Shown: in pieces, positions 14,804-22,293 of the stretch | Position numbering within the stretch: the stretch's first letter is position 1 | How the letters are laid out: every line of letters starts with the position of its first letter | From: a virus | IMG/VR virus record: IMGVR_UViG_3300030451_000031 | Span: 1 to 26,167 of that record | Direction: 5' to 3' (one strand) | Length of the DNA stretch: 26,167 nt | The notes under the pieces: generated by a model | The model's database searches: none | Told to the model about the DNA's origin: nothing | Seen by the model: only the letters and a program-made list of their open reading frames with translations | Program-made: the position numbers and the translations under genes

Positions 14804-15363
14804 TCTGTAGTCTCCTGTGGGAAATCATATATAGGTGCGTTATCGCCTTCTTTTTCAGCTTCAAACAATGCCATAAACTCTTTTAAGTTAGAACAATTAT
14901 TAATTTTAGTTTCTATTGTATTACAAGCAGTTCTTACACTATCTCTATATTTTGTTGTTGCATCAGGTATTGCAGTTCCCTTTTCTGCTTTACGTGTAAT
15001 CATCCAATCTGTGTTAGATAATAAGGTATTAGCAGTTTGTTTTGTTTTAGTTATCCAAATAGATTTCAATCCTAGTTGTACTGCTTGTTTACCTGTCATA
15101 GGGTCTATTACTGCTTTTCCATCCTCATCAGTTGACTTTACATCTGTAAGACTACGTTCAATTAAACTACCATCTGTTTTTCTACCCCAATAAAATCTAT
15201 CATCAAAAGGTGTTTCAGATGCAGGTGGGTTCTCCCAAACTAAACCTTTATCTTTCTTTGCAGAGTCAGACCATATCATCCAATTAGAAGGATGTCTAAT
15301 TTTATTGTCATCTACCCAACTTCTTCCTACTTTTATTGTTCTTCCGTTATGCTTCCACGGCAT
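14800..15363 (-). CDS. Tail fibre assembly-like protein, 187 aa
   Basis: The C-terminal part follows the pattern of phage tail assembly chaperones: TANTLLSNTDWMITRKAEKG, then AIPDATTKYRDSVRTACNTI, then NLKEFMALFE. This L-L-x-x-T-D-W ... Y-R-x-x-V-R arrangement is typical of small proteins that help fold or trimerise fibres. The N-terminal part (MPWKHNGRTIKVGRSWVDDN, HPSNWMIWSDSAKK) is a separate small domain often present in the marine versions. It lies between two fibre genes and overlaps the next one by four bases. I infer that it assists one or both. Confidence 0.65.
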   Translation of the reverse strand: MPWKHNGRTIKVGRSWVDDNKIRHPSNWMIWSDSAKKDKGLVWENPPASETPFDDRFYWGRKTDGSLIERSLTDVKSTDEDGKAVIDPMTGKQAVQLGLKSIWITKTKQTANTLLSNTDWMITRKAEKGTAIPDATTKYRDSVRTACNTIETKINNCSNLKEFMALFEAEKEGDNAPIYDFPQETTE

Positions 15364-15374
15364 AGTCTATCTCC

Positions 15375-17801
15375 CTATCTTGCATTACTAAATTTAAATG
15401 GCTGTTCTGCAAATGCCCAGTAAATGTATGTATTTACATTAAAAGCATCATTACTCGTTCTTAATTTGAAACCATTACTTAAAAAGTCCAATGTTGTAAA
15501 TGTGGCATTTGCTTGATTGGTATTTGGGTTTAATTCTAAATCAACTACATTGCTAGTATTTCTTTTATTATCGTAAAGATACCAATTATGAGCTGCAGTT
15601 CTTCTAATCAAAAGCCAAGCAGGTCTAAATCCAGTGTAAACAAATGTGCCATCTGCATTACTGTTGCCATTATAAGAACCAAATTTAGAGAATCCATCAA
15701 TTTCAGCAAAAGCATAAAGGACATAAGTTCCATTTAATGCATTAGTATTTGTACTATCTCCTAAATTAATCACTGTTGATGTAGGTGCTGTGCTATTCCA
15801 ATGTGTAGCTTCTACATCTTGAGCAGTAGTTAAATTTAAAGGTATCCAATAAGAAGCATCCGTATAATCTTGATGGTAGGTAACCCAATGACTAGTTGAA
15901 TCTCGTCTTTTTGCTATCATCATTTTAGGAACTGCACCTAATCCATGTGCTATTGTACCATTATTTCCAGTTCCAGTATATGTTATAATACTAAATCCTG
16001 CAGTTGTGTTCGCTTGTACTGTACTTGCTATAGATGGAACTCCACTTGATATATCACCTACTGAAATATTTGAAGTTGTTCCACCATTAGCTTTCCAACT
16101 CCAAGCCACATAGGTATCACTACTTCTATTAACATACCAAGTATCATCTGTATTATCATCTAAAGTAAAACCTGTAGGGTCAAAAGAACGAACTTGGTCA
16201 TTTTCTCCCGCGTATTCTTCTGTAGTACCATTTGTCATAAGAACTCTCATGCTATCTCCAGTTCCTAATCCTCTACTGGAATCAGCTAAGTAATGTGAAG
16301 CAACTTGGTTTGTTGGCTTAATCCATAGCCAATCTGGTTGAAAACCAACATCAGTTCTTTGATGTGTATTTAAGCCATTACCATCATATGTAATTGTATT
16401 AAAATGGTCATCTGCTTGAGTACTACTATTTGGACCTATTGCAACGTTTGGCATATTAGCTGAACATAATGCTAAAAACCCACTTGGAGGTGCATAGTAA
16501 AAATCTCCTCTTCCATTATCATCTGAAGCATTATTTGAGCCACTTGTTTTCTCTCCAGTAAAAGAACTATCTTGCCCAAAGTTTGCTATATTATCTGATG
16601 TTCTACCACCAGATGAATCATACAAATAAGGAAAATATTCTGCATCTGTCGTGTAATTTCCAGAATAAACACTAGAATTATTATTAAAAAATTGAATACT
16701 TTTTGCATCTACATCAACTGCAACTCCCATGATATCACCATCATCAAAAGTGCCAGTATTACTTAATATTGAGTTATCTATTCTTGGTGTTCCATTATAC
16801 ATATCTAAACTTTGTCCTTTACCACTATGAACTGTATTTTCAATATTATTAATACCAACAAAACCATTATTGCCATCTTTAGAAAGCACTTCAAAATAAA
16901 CTTTGCCATGAAGTTTTATAGTTCCAGTTGTAAAACCTCTATTAGTTGACGATGACTGAAATCTTAAAGCACCCCTAGAGATAGTTACTTGTCCTCTATT
17001 GTCGTTTGTATTTAAAGGTAATAATGTGCAAAAATTATTTTCAGGACTATCAGGTAAATCACTGTCGTGTTCATCTAAATTATAATCTTTATAATGATTA
17101 TTGTTACCACTTGTATCTGCACCTATTGTGGTTGAACTTGCAGTAGTTTCACCATCACCAGTTTGTTTAAACTGCAATCTATAACCATTTGTACCATATG
17201 TTACATTTGGTTCTTTAGCAATCCAAACTCCATTTTTTGTTTCACCAAAGTCAGACGCTTCATATTTTTGACCATCTGTGTAATTTACTTCAGCTAAATA
17301 CATATCATTAAAATAAGATGTACCCCAAGAGTGTTTTCCAATAACCATAGGTACACTAGATTGATTCATAGGATAATTGCTATCTCCGGGATTCCTACTA
17401 GAGTTTAATGCTATTTCATCTCCATTTACCCAAACTTTTTGACTTGTATTCGCAGCATCGACTTGATGTACAAAATGATACCAATTTGTAGTATCTCTAA
17501 ATTGTACGTCACTAATTATACCATAATTACTACCAGTTCCATAGTAACTAGCAAGTTTTCCCTCTTTAAAATAAAAAGCAAAATAATTACTACCAGAGTG
17601 AGCAGTATAAATATATTGGTTAGAACGAGTTACATTAGTTCTTTTTATCCAACCACTCCAAGTCCAAGTTTTTCTATCACCAGTGCTTGAAGGAGTAAAA
17701 TTTAAATATGGTCCAGTATCATAATCCATTCGTAATGAACGTGTAGCAACGTTATTATAAAAATTTCCCTCACCAAACCATAATGAACCTTGACCTGTCA
17801 A
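15375..17801 (-). CDS. Multidomain receptor-binding protein: LamG, SPRY and repeated beta modules
   Basis: An 808-residue protein read from TTG 17801, which has GGAG eight bases upstream. Residues 40-185 look like a LamG/concanavalin A-like lectin domain (TWSGWIKR, WYHFVHQVDAAN, VWVNGDEI, YLAEVNYTDGQ). Residues 270-410 look like a SPRY domain (GKVYFEVL, GFVGI, IMGVAVDVDAKSIQFFNN). Residues 465-808 hold three related beta modules with the pattern GFxPxWLxIK ... YxAWxWxA at about 487-571, 620-705 and 725-800. Multi-lectin proteins of this kind are common in marine phage tail clusters and probably bind host surface glycans. It is not essential to know the fold to see that it is entirely beta. 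The next gene starts 11 bases on. Confidence 0.75.
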   Translation of the reverse strand: MTGQGSLWFGEGNFYNNVATRSLRMDYDTGPYLNFTPSSTGDRKTWTWSGWIKRTNVTRSNQYIYTAHSGSNYFAFYFKEGKLASYYGTGSNYGIISDVQFRDTTNWYHFVHQVDAANTSQKVWVNGDEIALNSSRNPGDSNYPMNQSSVPMVIGKHSWGTSYFNDMYLAEVNYTDGQKYEASDFGETKNGVWIAKEPNVTYGTNGYRLQFKQTGDGETTASSTTIGADTSGNNNHYKDYNLDEHDSDLPDSPENNFCTLLPLNTNDNRGQVTISRGALRFQSSSTNRGFTTGTIKLHGKVYFEVLSKDGNNGFVGINNIENTVHSGKGQSLDMYNGTPRIDNSILSNTGTFDDGDIMGVAVDVDAKSIQFFNNNSSVYSGNYTTDAEYFPYLYDSSGGRTSDNIANFGQDSSFTGEKTSGSNNASDDNGRGDFYYAPPSGFLALCSANMPNVAIGPNSSTQADDHFNTITYDGNGLNTHQRTDVGFQPDWLWIKPTNQVASHYLADSSRGLGTGDSMRVLMTNGTTEEYAGENDQVRSFDPTGFTLDDNTDDTWYVNRSSDTYVAWSWKANGGTTSNISVGDISSGVPSIASTVQANTTAGFSIITYTGTGNNGTIAHGLGAVPKMMIAKRRDSTSHWVTYHQDYTDASYWIPLNLTTAQDVEATHWNSTAPTSTVINLGDSTNTNALNGTYVLYAFAEIDGFSKFGSYNGNSNADGTFVYTGFRPAWLLIRRTAAHNWYLYDNKRNTSNVVDLELNPNTNQANATFTTLDFLSNGFKLRTSNDAFNVNTYIYWAFAEQPFKFSNAR

Positions 17802-17809
17802 TTACGTAT

Positions 17810-17813
17810 CTCC
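17810..17813 (-). promoter_or_regulatory. Shine-Dalgarno GGAG for the TTG start at 17801
   Basis: GGAG sits eight bases before TTG 17801, which opens the conserved-looking TGQGSLWFG start. The next in-frame ATG is at residue 25 and would cut the domain entrance, so the TTG start is preferred. Confidence 0.55.
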
Positions 17814-17816
17814 AAA

Positions 17817-18158
17817 TTAAATAACTTCTTGTGCTTCTTTAAATGTTTTAAATTCTTTTTTCACATTATCTGTCCATGTTGCATTACAAATAGTTTGAAC
17901 TTGTGCGTCTTCTTTTGAAATATCAGTAGCTGTATGTGTCCATTGTAATTTACCGTCTTTATCTAAATCAGGTATCATTGCTCCATCATCATCTTTTTTT
18001 GTTTTATAAACAGATGCAAAAGGTTGCAAGACATGACGATGTACTGACCTTGATACCTCATTACCATTTTCTTTTATAGTAGTGTCAGTTCTTACATGGA
18101 TTGACCAATTATTTACTATTTCTATTTTACCTATTTTAATTTCTTTTGTTAAACTCAT
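17817..18158 (-). CDS. Tail-cluster hypothetical protein, 113 aa
   Basis: A small protein beginning MSLTKEIKIGKIEIVNNWSI, with HVRTDTTIKENGNEVSRSVH as a beta-rich middle, a Lys/Asp-rich loop (TKKDDDGAMIPDLDKDGK), and a C-terminal helical stretch ending EFKTFKEAQEVI. Similar small proteins with an IKEDGxExSRSxHRH-like core occur beside fibre genes in marine phages. Their function is unknown; they might be fibre accessory or assembly factors. It sits 15 bases upstream of the multi-lectin gene and 8 bases after the 299-residue fibre gene. Confidence 0.6.
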   Translation of the reverse strand: MSLTKEIKIGKIEIVNNWSIHVRTDTTIKENGNEVSRSVHRHVLQPFASVYKTKKDDDGAMIPDLDKDGKLQWTHTATDISKEDAQVQTICNATWTDNVKKEFKTFKEAQEVI

Positions 18159-18166
18159 AAAAGCTC

Positions 18167-19066
18167 CTAATCTGTTATATATGTACCCCCAATAAGAAGA
18201 GTTACAGAATCGCCATCTTGGTCACCACGTTGTACCCCATCACCATTATTATTATGTCTATACCTAAGAAGTCCAAATTCAGTTGCATCTGGAGCAATTC
18301 TTGCAGTCATTGCTAACATACTTGCAGATGTAAATTTAATATAACTACTAAATCCCACACTCATTGATTGTTGCATATTAGTAGTTGAATTTGATGAAAA
18401 AGGTAATCCTGATACTGTTATACTACCACTTCCAGTTATTACACCAGCCACATGGGCATGAGCAGTTACTATATTACCAACTTTTACATATCTCCCAACT
18501 TGTGTAGAATGACTGCTTACTCCACTTAATGAAGGTGTCCAAGAACCTTCTTCGTAATCATGTAGCAAGTTAGAGGCAGTCGCAGAATTTACACCTAGAT
18601 AAATACCTGCACTTGCACTCGCAGGAAGTAAATCATTATTAGTACCATTGTTAGACCAACCTGTAATTCCTACACCTGATAATCCAGAGCCGTCACCACT
18701 GAAGGCATTTCCTGTTATTGTACCAGAAGAGGTGAAATTACCACTAACAGTTACAGCACCATCAAATGTGCCACCATCAGATTTACTTACTGTATCTGCT
18801 ACAGAGAAGACATCATAAACAATTATGACTACAACATCGTCTGCAGAAGCTCCTTGAGCTAATACGACTTGTGTACCATTGGTTGAAGTATAATCTGATT
18901 TATCTAGTAAAACACCATTTTGATATACGTCTATGTAAGTAGAGTCTGTGTATGCAAGAGTTTGACCCTCTGTACTTGCACCACTAAAAGTAGTTTGACT
19001 TGCAGTAGCAGTATATGAGTATACTCTTCTTACTCCATTTGAGGGAGATGTTCCAATATAAGGCAT
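18167..19066 (-). CDS. Tail fibre protein with MPYIG N-terminus, 299 aa
   Basis: The N-terminus MPYIGTSPSNGVRRVYSYTA is followed by a domain of about 90 residues with DVYQNGVLLDKSDY and VVVIIVYDVFSVAD, a common baseplate or fibre attachment module of marine phages. A Gly/Ser/Thr-rich shaft follows (GTITGNAFSGDGSGLSGVGI), then a beta-rich C-terminal domain, residues 150-299, likely the receptor-facing end. The same MPYIGxSPS start occurs in the next upstream gene, so the two products may dock at the same site. Role inferred from domain style and position. Confidence 0.75.
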   Translation of the reverse strand: MPYIGTSPSNGVRRVYSYTATASQTTFSGASTEGQTLAYTDSTYIDVYQNGVLLDKSDYTSTNGTQVVLAQGASADDVVVIIVYDVFSVADTVSKSDGGTFDGAVTVSGNFTSSGTITGNAFSGDGSGLSGVGITGWSNNGTNNDLLPASASAGIYLGVNSATASNLLHDYEEGSWTPSLSGVSSHSTQVGRYVKVGNIVTAHAHVAGVITGSGSITVSGLPFSSNSTTNMQQSMSVGFSSYIKFTSASMLAMTARIAPDATEFGLLRYRHNNNGDGVQRGDQDGDSVTLLIGGTYITD

Positions 19067-19079
19067 TAATTACTCTCCA

Positions 19080-19529
19080 TTATGCTTCTACAAAATCTTT
19101 TTGGATTGCTCCTAACAATATTGTGCCATCGGCTTTCACAAAATATGGCACGACATCTACATCGTTAGCACCTGTAGATAAAGTAAGAGAAAATCCCCCT
19201 GCTACATGATATCTGTCATCTGCATGAGATAATGTGTGACCACCTGTGCCATCTTGTATAAATACAAATACACCTGACTGTCCTGCTACTTCATCTCCGG
19301 GGTCAGTTAAAGTTAAGTTACCTGTTAGTGTATAAATAAAATTAGTATATTGGGAAAAGTCTGGAGCTTTATTTCCACTAACATTAGTTGTGCTACTTGC
19401 ACCATCTGTATTAGGTACATTACCTGCACCTATTGTTATAGCACTTCCTACACCTGCGTCAGATGTTATACTATTAATTGATATACTTGTAGGTAAAGTG
19501 TCACTAGGACTCTGACCAATATAAGGCAT
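19080..19529 (-). CDS. Tail-associated protein with MPYIG N-terminus, 149 aa
   Basis: A short beta-rich protein opening MPYIGQSPSDTLPTSISINS, with the first residues shared with the adjacent 299-residue fibre. The middle has an alternation of Thr, Asn and hydrophobic strands (FIYTLTGNLTLTDPGDEV, GVFVFIQDGTGGHTLS) and the end is DVDVVPYFVKADGTILLG. It lacks any long shaft, so it may be a cap or adaptor rather than a fibre. Its ATG overlaps the previous stop by one base (TAATG), indicating coupled translation. Function is unknown beyond virion association. Confidence 0.65.
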   Translation of the reverse strand: MPYIGQSPSDTLPTSISINSITSDAGVGSAITIGAGNVPNTDGASSTTNVSGNKAPDFSQYTNFIYTLTGNLTLTDPGDEVAGQSGVFVFIQDGTGGHTLSHADDRYHVAGGFSLTLSTGANDVDVVPYFVKADGTILLGAIQKDFVEA

Positions 19530-19870
19530 TATGTAATCTCCATAATACTCAATGTAGCACTAATTTTGTCTGCTACAGAACAATCTACCTTTATAATATC
19601 TGATGCTTCTAAAATTATTTTATTACCTCCCATGATCTCTAAACTACCACCTACAGGTATCGGTGCGTTTTTTACCACATGTGAAGTTTCATTACTGTTA
19701 CTACTGTCTATTACTGTAACTGAAGTTGTGACTTGTGATGTATGAACATTTGCAAGTGTCAATCCTATAACAACAGTAGTTGTGCTACTAGGCACAGTGT
19801 AAAGAGTGTCAGGAGTACCTGCACTACTAGGCATCACTGCGTTGTTCTTTAATTTAAATGTATTTGCCAT
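19529..19870 (-). CDS. Small beta-rich virion protein, 113 aa
   Basis: The protein begins MANTFKLKNNAVMPSSAGTP and contains LYTVPSSTTTVVIGLTLANV, then SVTVIDSSNSNETSHVVKNA, then EASDIIKVDCSVADKISATL. This is a single beta-sandwich-like domain with the character of a small neck, fibre-base or head-decoration protein in marine phages. AGGA seven bases before ATG could serve for translation. However, the strong promoter just upstream would start RNA at about base 19865, inside codon 2, so this gene is likely read from a longer upstream transcript while the downstream genes gain extra mRNA. Confidence 0.65.
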   Translation of the reverse strand: MANTFKLKNNAVMPSSAGTPDTLYTVPSSTTTVVIGLTLANVHTSQVTTSVTVIDSSNSNETSHVVKNAPIPVGGSLEIMGGNKIILEASDIIKVDCSVADKISATLSIMEIT

Positions 19871-19871
19871 A

Positions 19872-19900
19872 ATTATATCCTATTTTTACTAATTTGTCAA
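19872..19900 (-). promoter_or_regulatory. Consensus sigma-70 promoter inside the virion module
   Basis: On the minus strand TTGACA (19895-19900) is followed by exactly 17 bases and TATAAT (19872-19877), a full match to the sigma-70 consensus in all twelve positions. It lies in the 41-base gap between the long fibre gene and the next gene, in the right orientation. Start of transcription would be near 19865. It would add host-polymerase transcription of the fibre, lysis-candidate and ejection genes downstream. Confidence 0.7.
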
Positions 19901-19911
19901 TGCTTTCTTAA

Positions 19912-22293
19912 TTAACCTAATGCAATCGCTAATGCAGTTGGGTCTTCACTAGAAAAACCTGCACTTGTCAAATATGTTTTCAAAGTAGTTAATGCTACTT
20001 GTTTCATAGTACCACCATCGTTGGTTACTAATCTGTCTGCATCTGCTAATGTAATCGCTGAAGCAGATGTGTCACCATCCATGACATTTAATTCTGCCGC
20101 AGTAGATGTTACTCCATCTAAGATGTTTAGTTCTGCAGTAGTGGATGTTACCCCATCTAATATATTTAGTTCTGCAGTAGTGGATGTTACTCCATCTAAT
20201 ATGTTTAGTTCTGTTGCAGTTGATGTAATAGAAGTCCCTGCTATTTGTAATGTTGTTGCATTGACTTCACCACTAGAACCATATATGACTGCTTTACTAT
20301 TTACTATTGTTCCTGCAGATGAACCATCAACTAAGTTTAGTTCTGTAGCAGTTGAATCTACGGCAGCTAATTTTGTAAAATCAGCCTGTACTAATCCTGA
20401 AACTCCATCTAATAAGTTTAACTCTGTTGCAGTAGATGTTAATGCTACATCTTCATTTATCTTTGGACTTGTTAATGTTTTGTTTGTTAAAGTTTGTGTT
20501 GCTGCTATACCTGTAATTGTATCTGTAGTAGCAGGTAAAGTTAATGTTATGTCTCCTGAAAAGGCAGAGTGTGCAGGAGCTTGTAATCTTGCATAGTGTG
20601 CATTTGATGATTCACAATAAAAGTCTATGTAAGATTGACTTCCTGAGTTCTTAATAGATATAGAACCTGACTGCATATCAATACCATTAGAACCATCTAT
20701 TCTTACAACACCTGTTCCATTTGGTGTAAGTGCAATATTACCATTAGATACAGAAACAATAGCATTTCCATTTACATCTAGGTCTCCACCTAGTTGTGGT
20801 GTGCTATCACCACTTATATCAGATAATCCACCAAGTCCTGATGATAATGTTGCAAGTGTAATCTTTTTTAGTCCACTAGCAGAGTTATCAAACATTAATA
20901 ATGTATCATTAGATGTATCTAAAGATGTCTCTGTAGATTGTCCACTAATAACATTTGCATTTAACATTGCAGTTTCTACTGCATCATTAGCTATGGTTAC
21001 TGCACCTGTGTTTGATATTGTTACATCACCTGATACTGCTACAGGATTAAAGTTAGTTCCATCTGCAACCATAATGTGACCACTAGTGTTAGTACCCATA
21101 GTCAAGTCATCACCTGATATGGTTAAGTCACCTGTAACAACTACGTCACCACTAAAAGTAGCTTTACCTGCTAATGCCATATCAATGTCAAGAGCAGTTA
21201 TTGCACTAGAACCATCTGTTCCTTTTATTGCAAAGTTTTTGTCTGCAGTGCTTACTGTTAATTCTACATCACTAGAATTGTTAGCTATATCAAGTATTGA
21301 TGTACCACCATCTTTAAATATAACGTTAGCACCATCAGCATCGAGAATAATATCACCACCTGCATCAAGAGTTATATCACTAGAGTTATCTATCTCTGCA
21401 ATAACAGGAGTAGTTAGTGTTTTGTTTGTGAGAGTTTTTGTTGTAGCAGAAAAATATGTGTCTAAGTCTGTAACTGCAACTTGAACCATTGTTCCATCGT
21501 CATTTAAAACAACTCTATCTGCATCTGCCACAGTTGTAGATGTTGCACTAGTATTACCATCTATGATATTTATTTCTGCTGCAGTAGAGGTAACACCATC
21601 TAGTATATTTAGCTCTGCTGCAGTAGATGTTACACCATCGAGAATATTTAACTCTGAGGCAGTCGCTGTAACCCCATCGAGAATATTTAACTCTGCTGCA
21701 GTAGAAGTTACGTTAGTACCACCTATGTCAAGTGTAGTTACAGATATCTCTCCTGCGACAGTTAAAATACCTGATGCAAGTGTAAGTAAGTCAGTATCAT
21801 CTGTGTGACCTATAGTAGCACCATTAATATTTATATTATCAATAACTGCTTGTGTAACTGCACTGTTTGTTCCTAATGTTACACCATCTATTGTGCCACC
21901 ATTTATATCTGCAGTATCAGCAACTAAACTATCTATATTAGCAGTGCCATCAAGATGTAAATCTTTAAACTCAAGACTACTTGTTCCCAAGTCAATATCG
22001 TTATCTGTAATTGGTACAATAGCACCATCTTGTATTCTTAATTGTTGTACAGCAGCAGAAGATACTTCTACATAAAATTCTAAGTGATTGTTTGTTGTGT
22101 CTACAAATATTTTGTTTAAAGAATCAGTATCTCTAAGAGTGGTTACAGGACCACCATCGGCTGCAGTGCCATCATGTGAGTGTCCTGTACTTGCTACGAA
22201 AGCTGCTAATAACTGATTAAACTCATCATTGGTATGAGCCGCAGTTATTATGTCTCCATCTGTATATGTAGATTGTCTAGTATATCCTGCCAT
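19912..22293 (-). CDS. Long repeat-rich tail fibre protein, 793 aa
   Basis: The N-terminus (MAGYTRQSTYTDGDIITAAH, NDEFNQLLAAF, GHSHDGTAADGGP) is a common attachment domain of marine phage fibres. The shaft consists of beta-helix-like segments with INGGTIDGVTLG, DITLDAGGDIILDADGANV, TLTNKTLTTP and TLTNKTLTSP. There are two blocks of four 13-residue repeats (STAAELNILDGVT) near residues 197-248 and 691-742, each followed by the same DADRxVxNDxGTMxQVA stretch. Such repeats build long, stiff, trimeric fibres. It directly follows the tail nozzle gene, so it is likely the main fibre attached to the tail. The C-terminus is short (SSEDPTALAIALG) with no evident receptor domain, so separate downstream proteins may supply the tip. 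Confidence 0.8.
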   Translation of the reverse strand: MAGYTRQSTYTDGDIITAAHTNDEFNQLLAAFVASTGHSHDGTAADGGPVTTLRDTDSLNKIFVDTTNNHLEFYVEVSSAAVQQLRIQDGAIVPITDNDIDLGTSSLEFKDLHLDGTANIDSLVADTADINGGTIDGVTLGTNSAVTQAVIDNININGATIGHTDDTDLLTLASGILTVAGEISVTTLDIGGTNVTSTAAELNILDGVTATASELNILDGVTSTAAELNILDGVTSTAAEINIIDGNTSATSTTVADADRVVLNDDGTMVQVAVTDLDTYFSATTKTLTNKTLTTPVIAEIDNSSDITLDAGGDIILDADGANVIFKDGGTSILDIANNSSDVELTVSTADKNFAIKGTDGSSAITALDIDMALAGKATFSGDVVVTGDLTISGDDLTMGTNTSGHIMVADGTNFNPVAVSGDVTISNTGAVTIANDAVETAMLNANVISGQSTETSLDTSNDTLLMFDNSASGLKKITLATLSSGLGGLSDISGDSTPQLGGDLDVNGNAIVSVSNGNIALTPNGTGVVRIDGSNGIDMQSGSISIKNSGSQSYIDFYCESSNAHYARLQAPAHSAFSGDITLTLPATTDTITGIAATQTLTNKTLTSPKINEDVALTSTATELNLLDGVSGLVQADFTKLAAVDSTATELNLVDGSSAGTIVNSKAVIYGSSGEVNATTLQIAGTSITSTATELNILDGVTSTTAELNILDGVTSTTAELNILDGVTSTAAELNVMDGDTSASAITLADADRLVTNDGGTMKQVALTTLKTYLTSAGFSSEDPTALAIALG
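20068..20223 (-). repeat. Four tandem 39-bp repeats, C-terminal block of the long fibre gene
   Basis: Four in-frame 39-base units encode STATELNILDGVT, STTAELNILDGVT twice, and STAAELNVMDGDT. The two middle units differ at only a few bases. Single related copies occur around 20320-20440. Confidence 0.85.
21550..21705 (-). repeat. Four tandem 39-bp repeats, N-terminal block of the long fibre gene
   Basis: Four in-frame 39-base units encode STAAELNILDGVT, ATASELNILDGVT, STAAELNILDGVT and STAAEINIIDGNT. The block has the same length (156 bases) and order as the block at 20068-20223. Confidence 0.85.

Noticed and set aside
20068-20223. CRISPR-like look of the 39-bp tandem repeats
   Set aside because: The repeats are head-to-tail without spacers, keep the reading frame, and code for a known type of fibre motif.
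20021-21808. Several long plus-strand open frames opposite the long fibre gene (20021-20596, 20801-21079, 21086-21484, 21563-21808)
   Set aside because: They are antisense shadows produced by the repeated Thr, Ala, Asp and Asn codons of the fibre. They have no ribosome sites and low-complexity Ser/Val-rich products.
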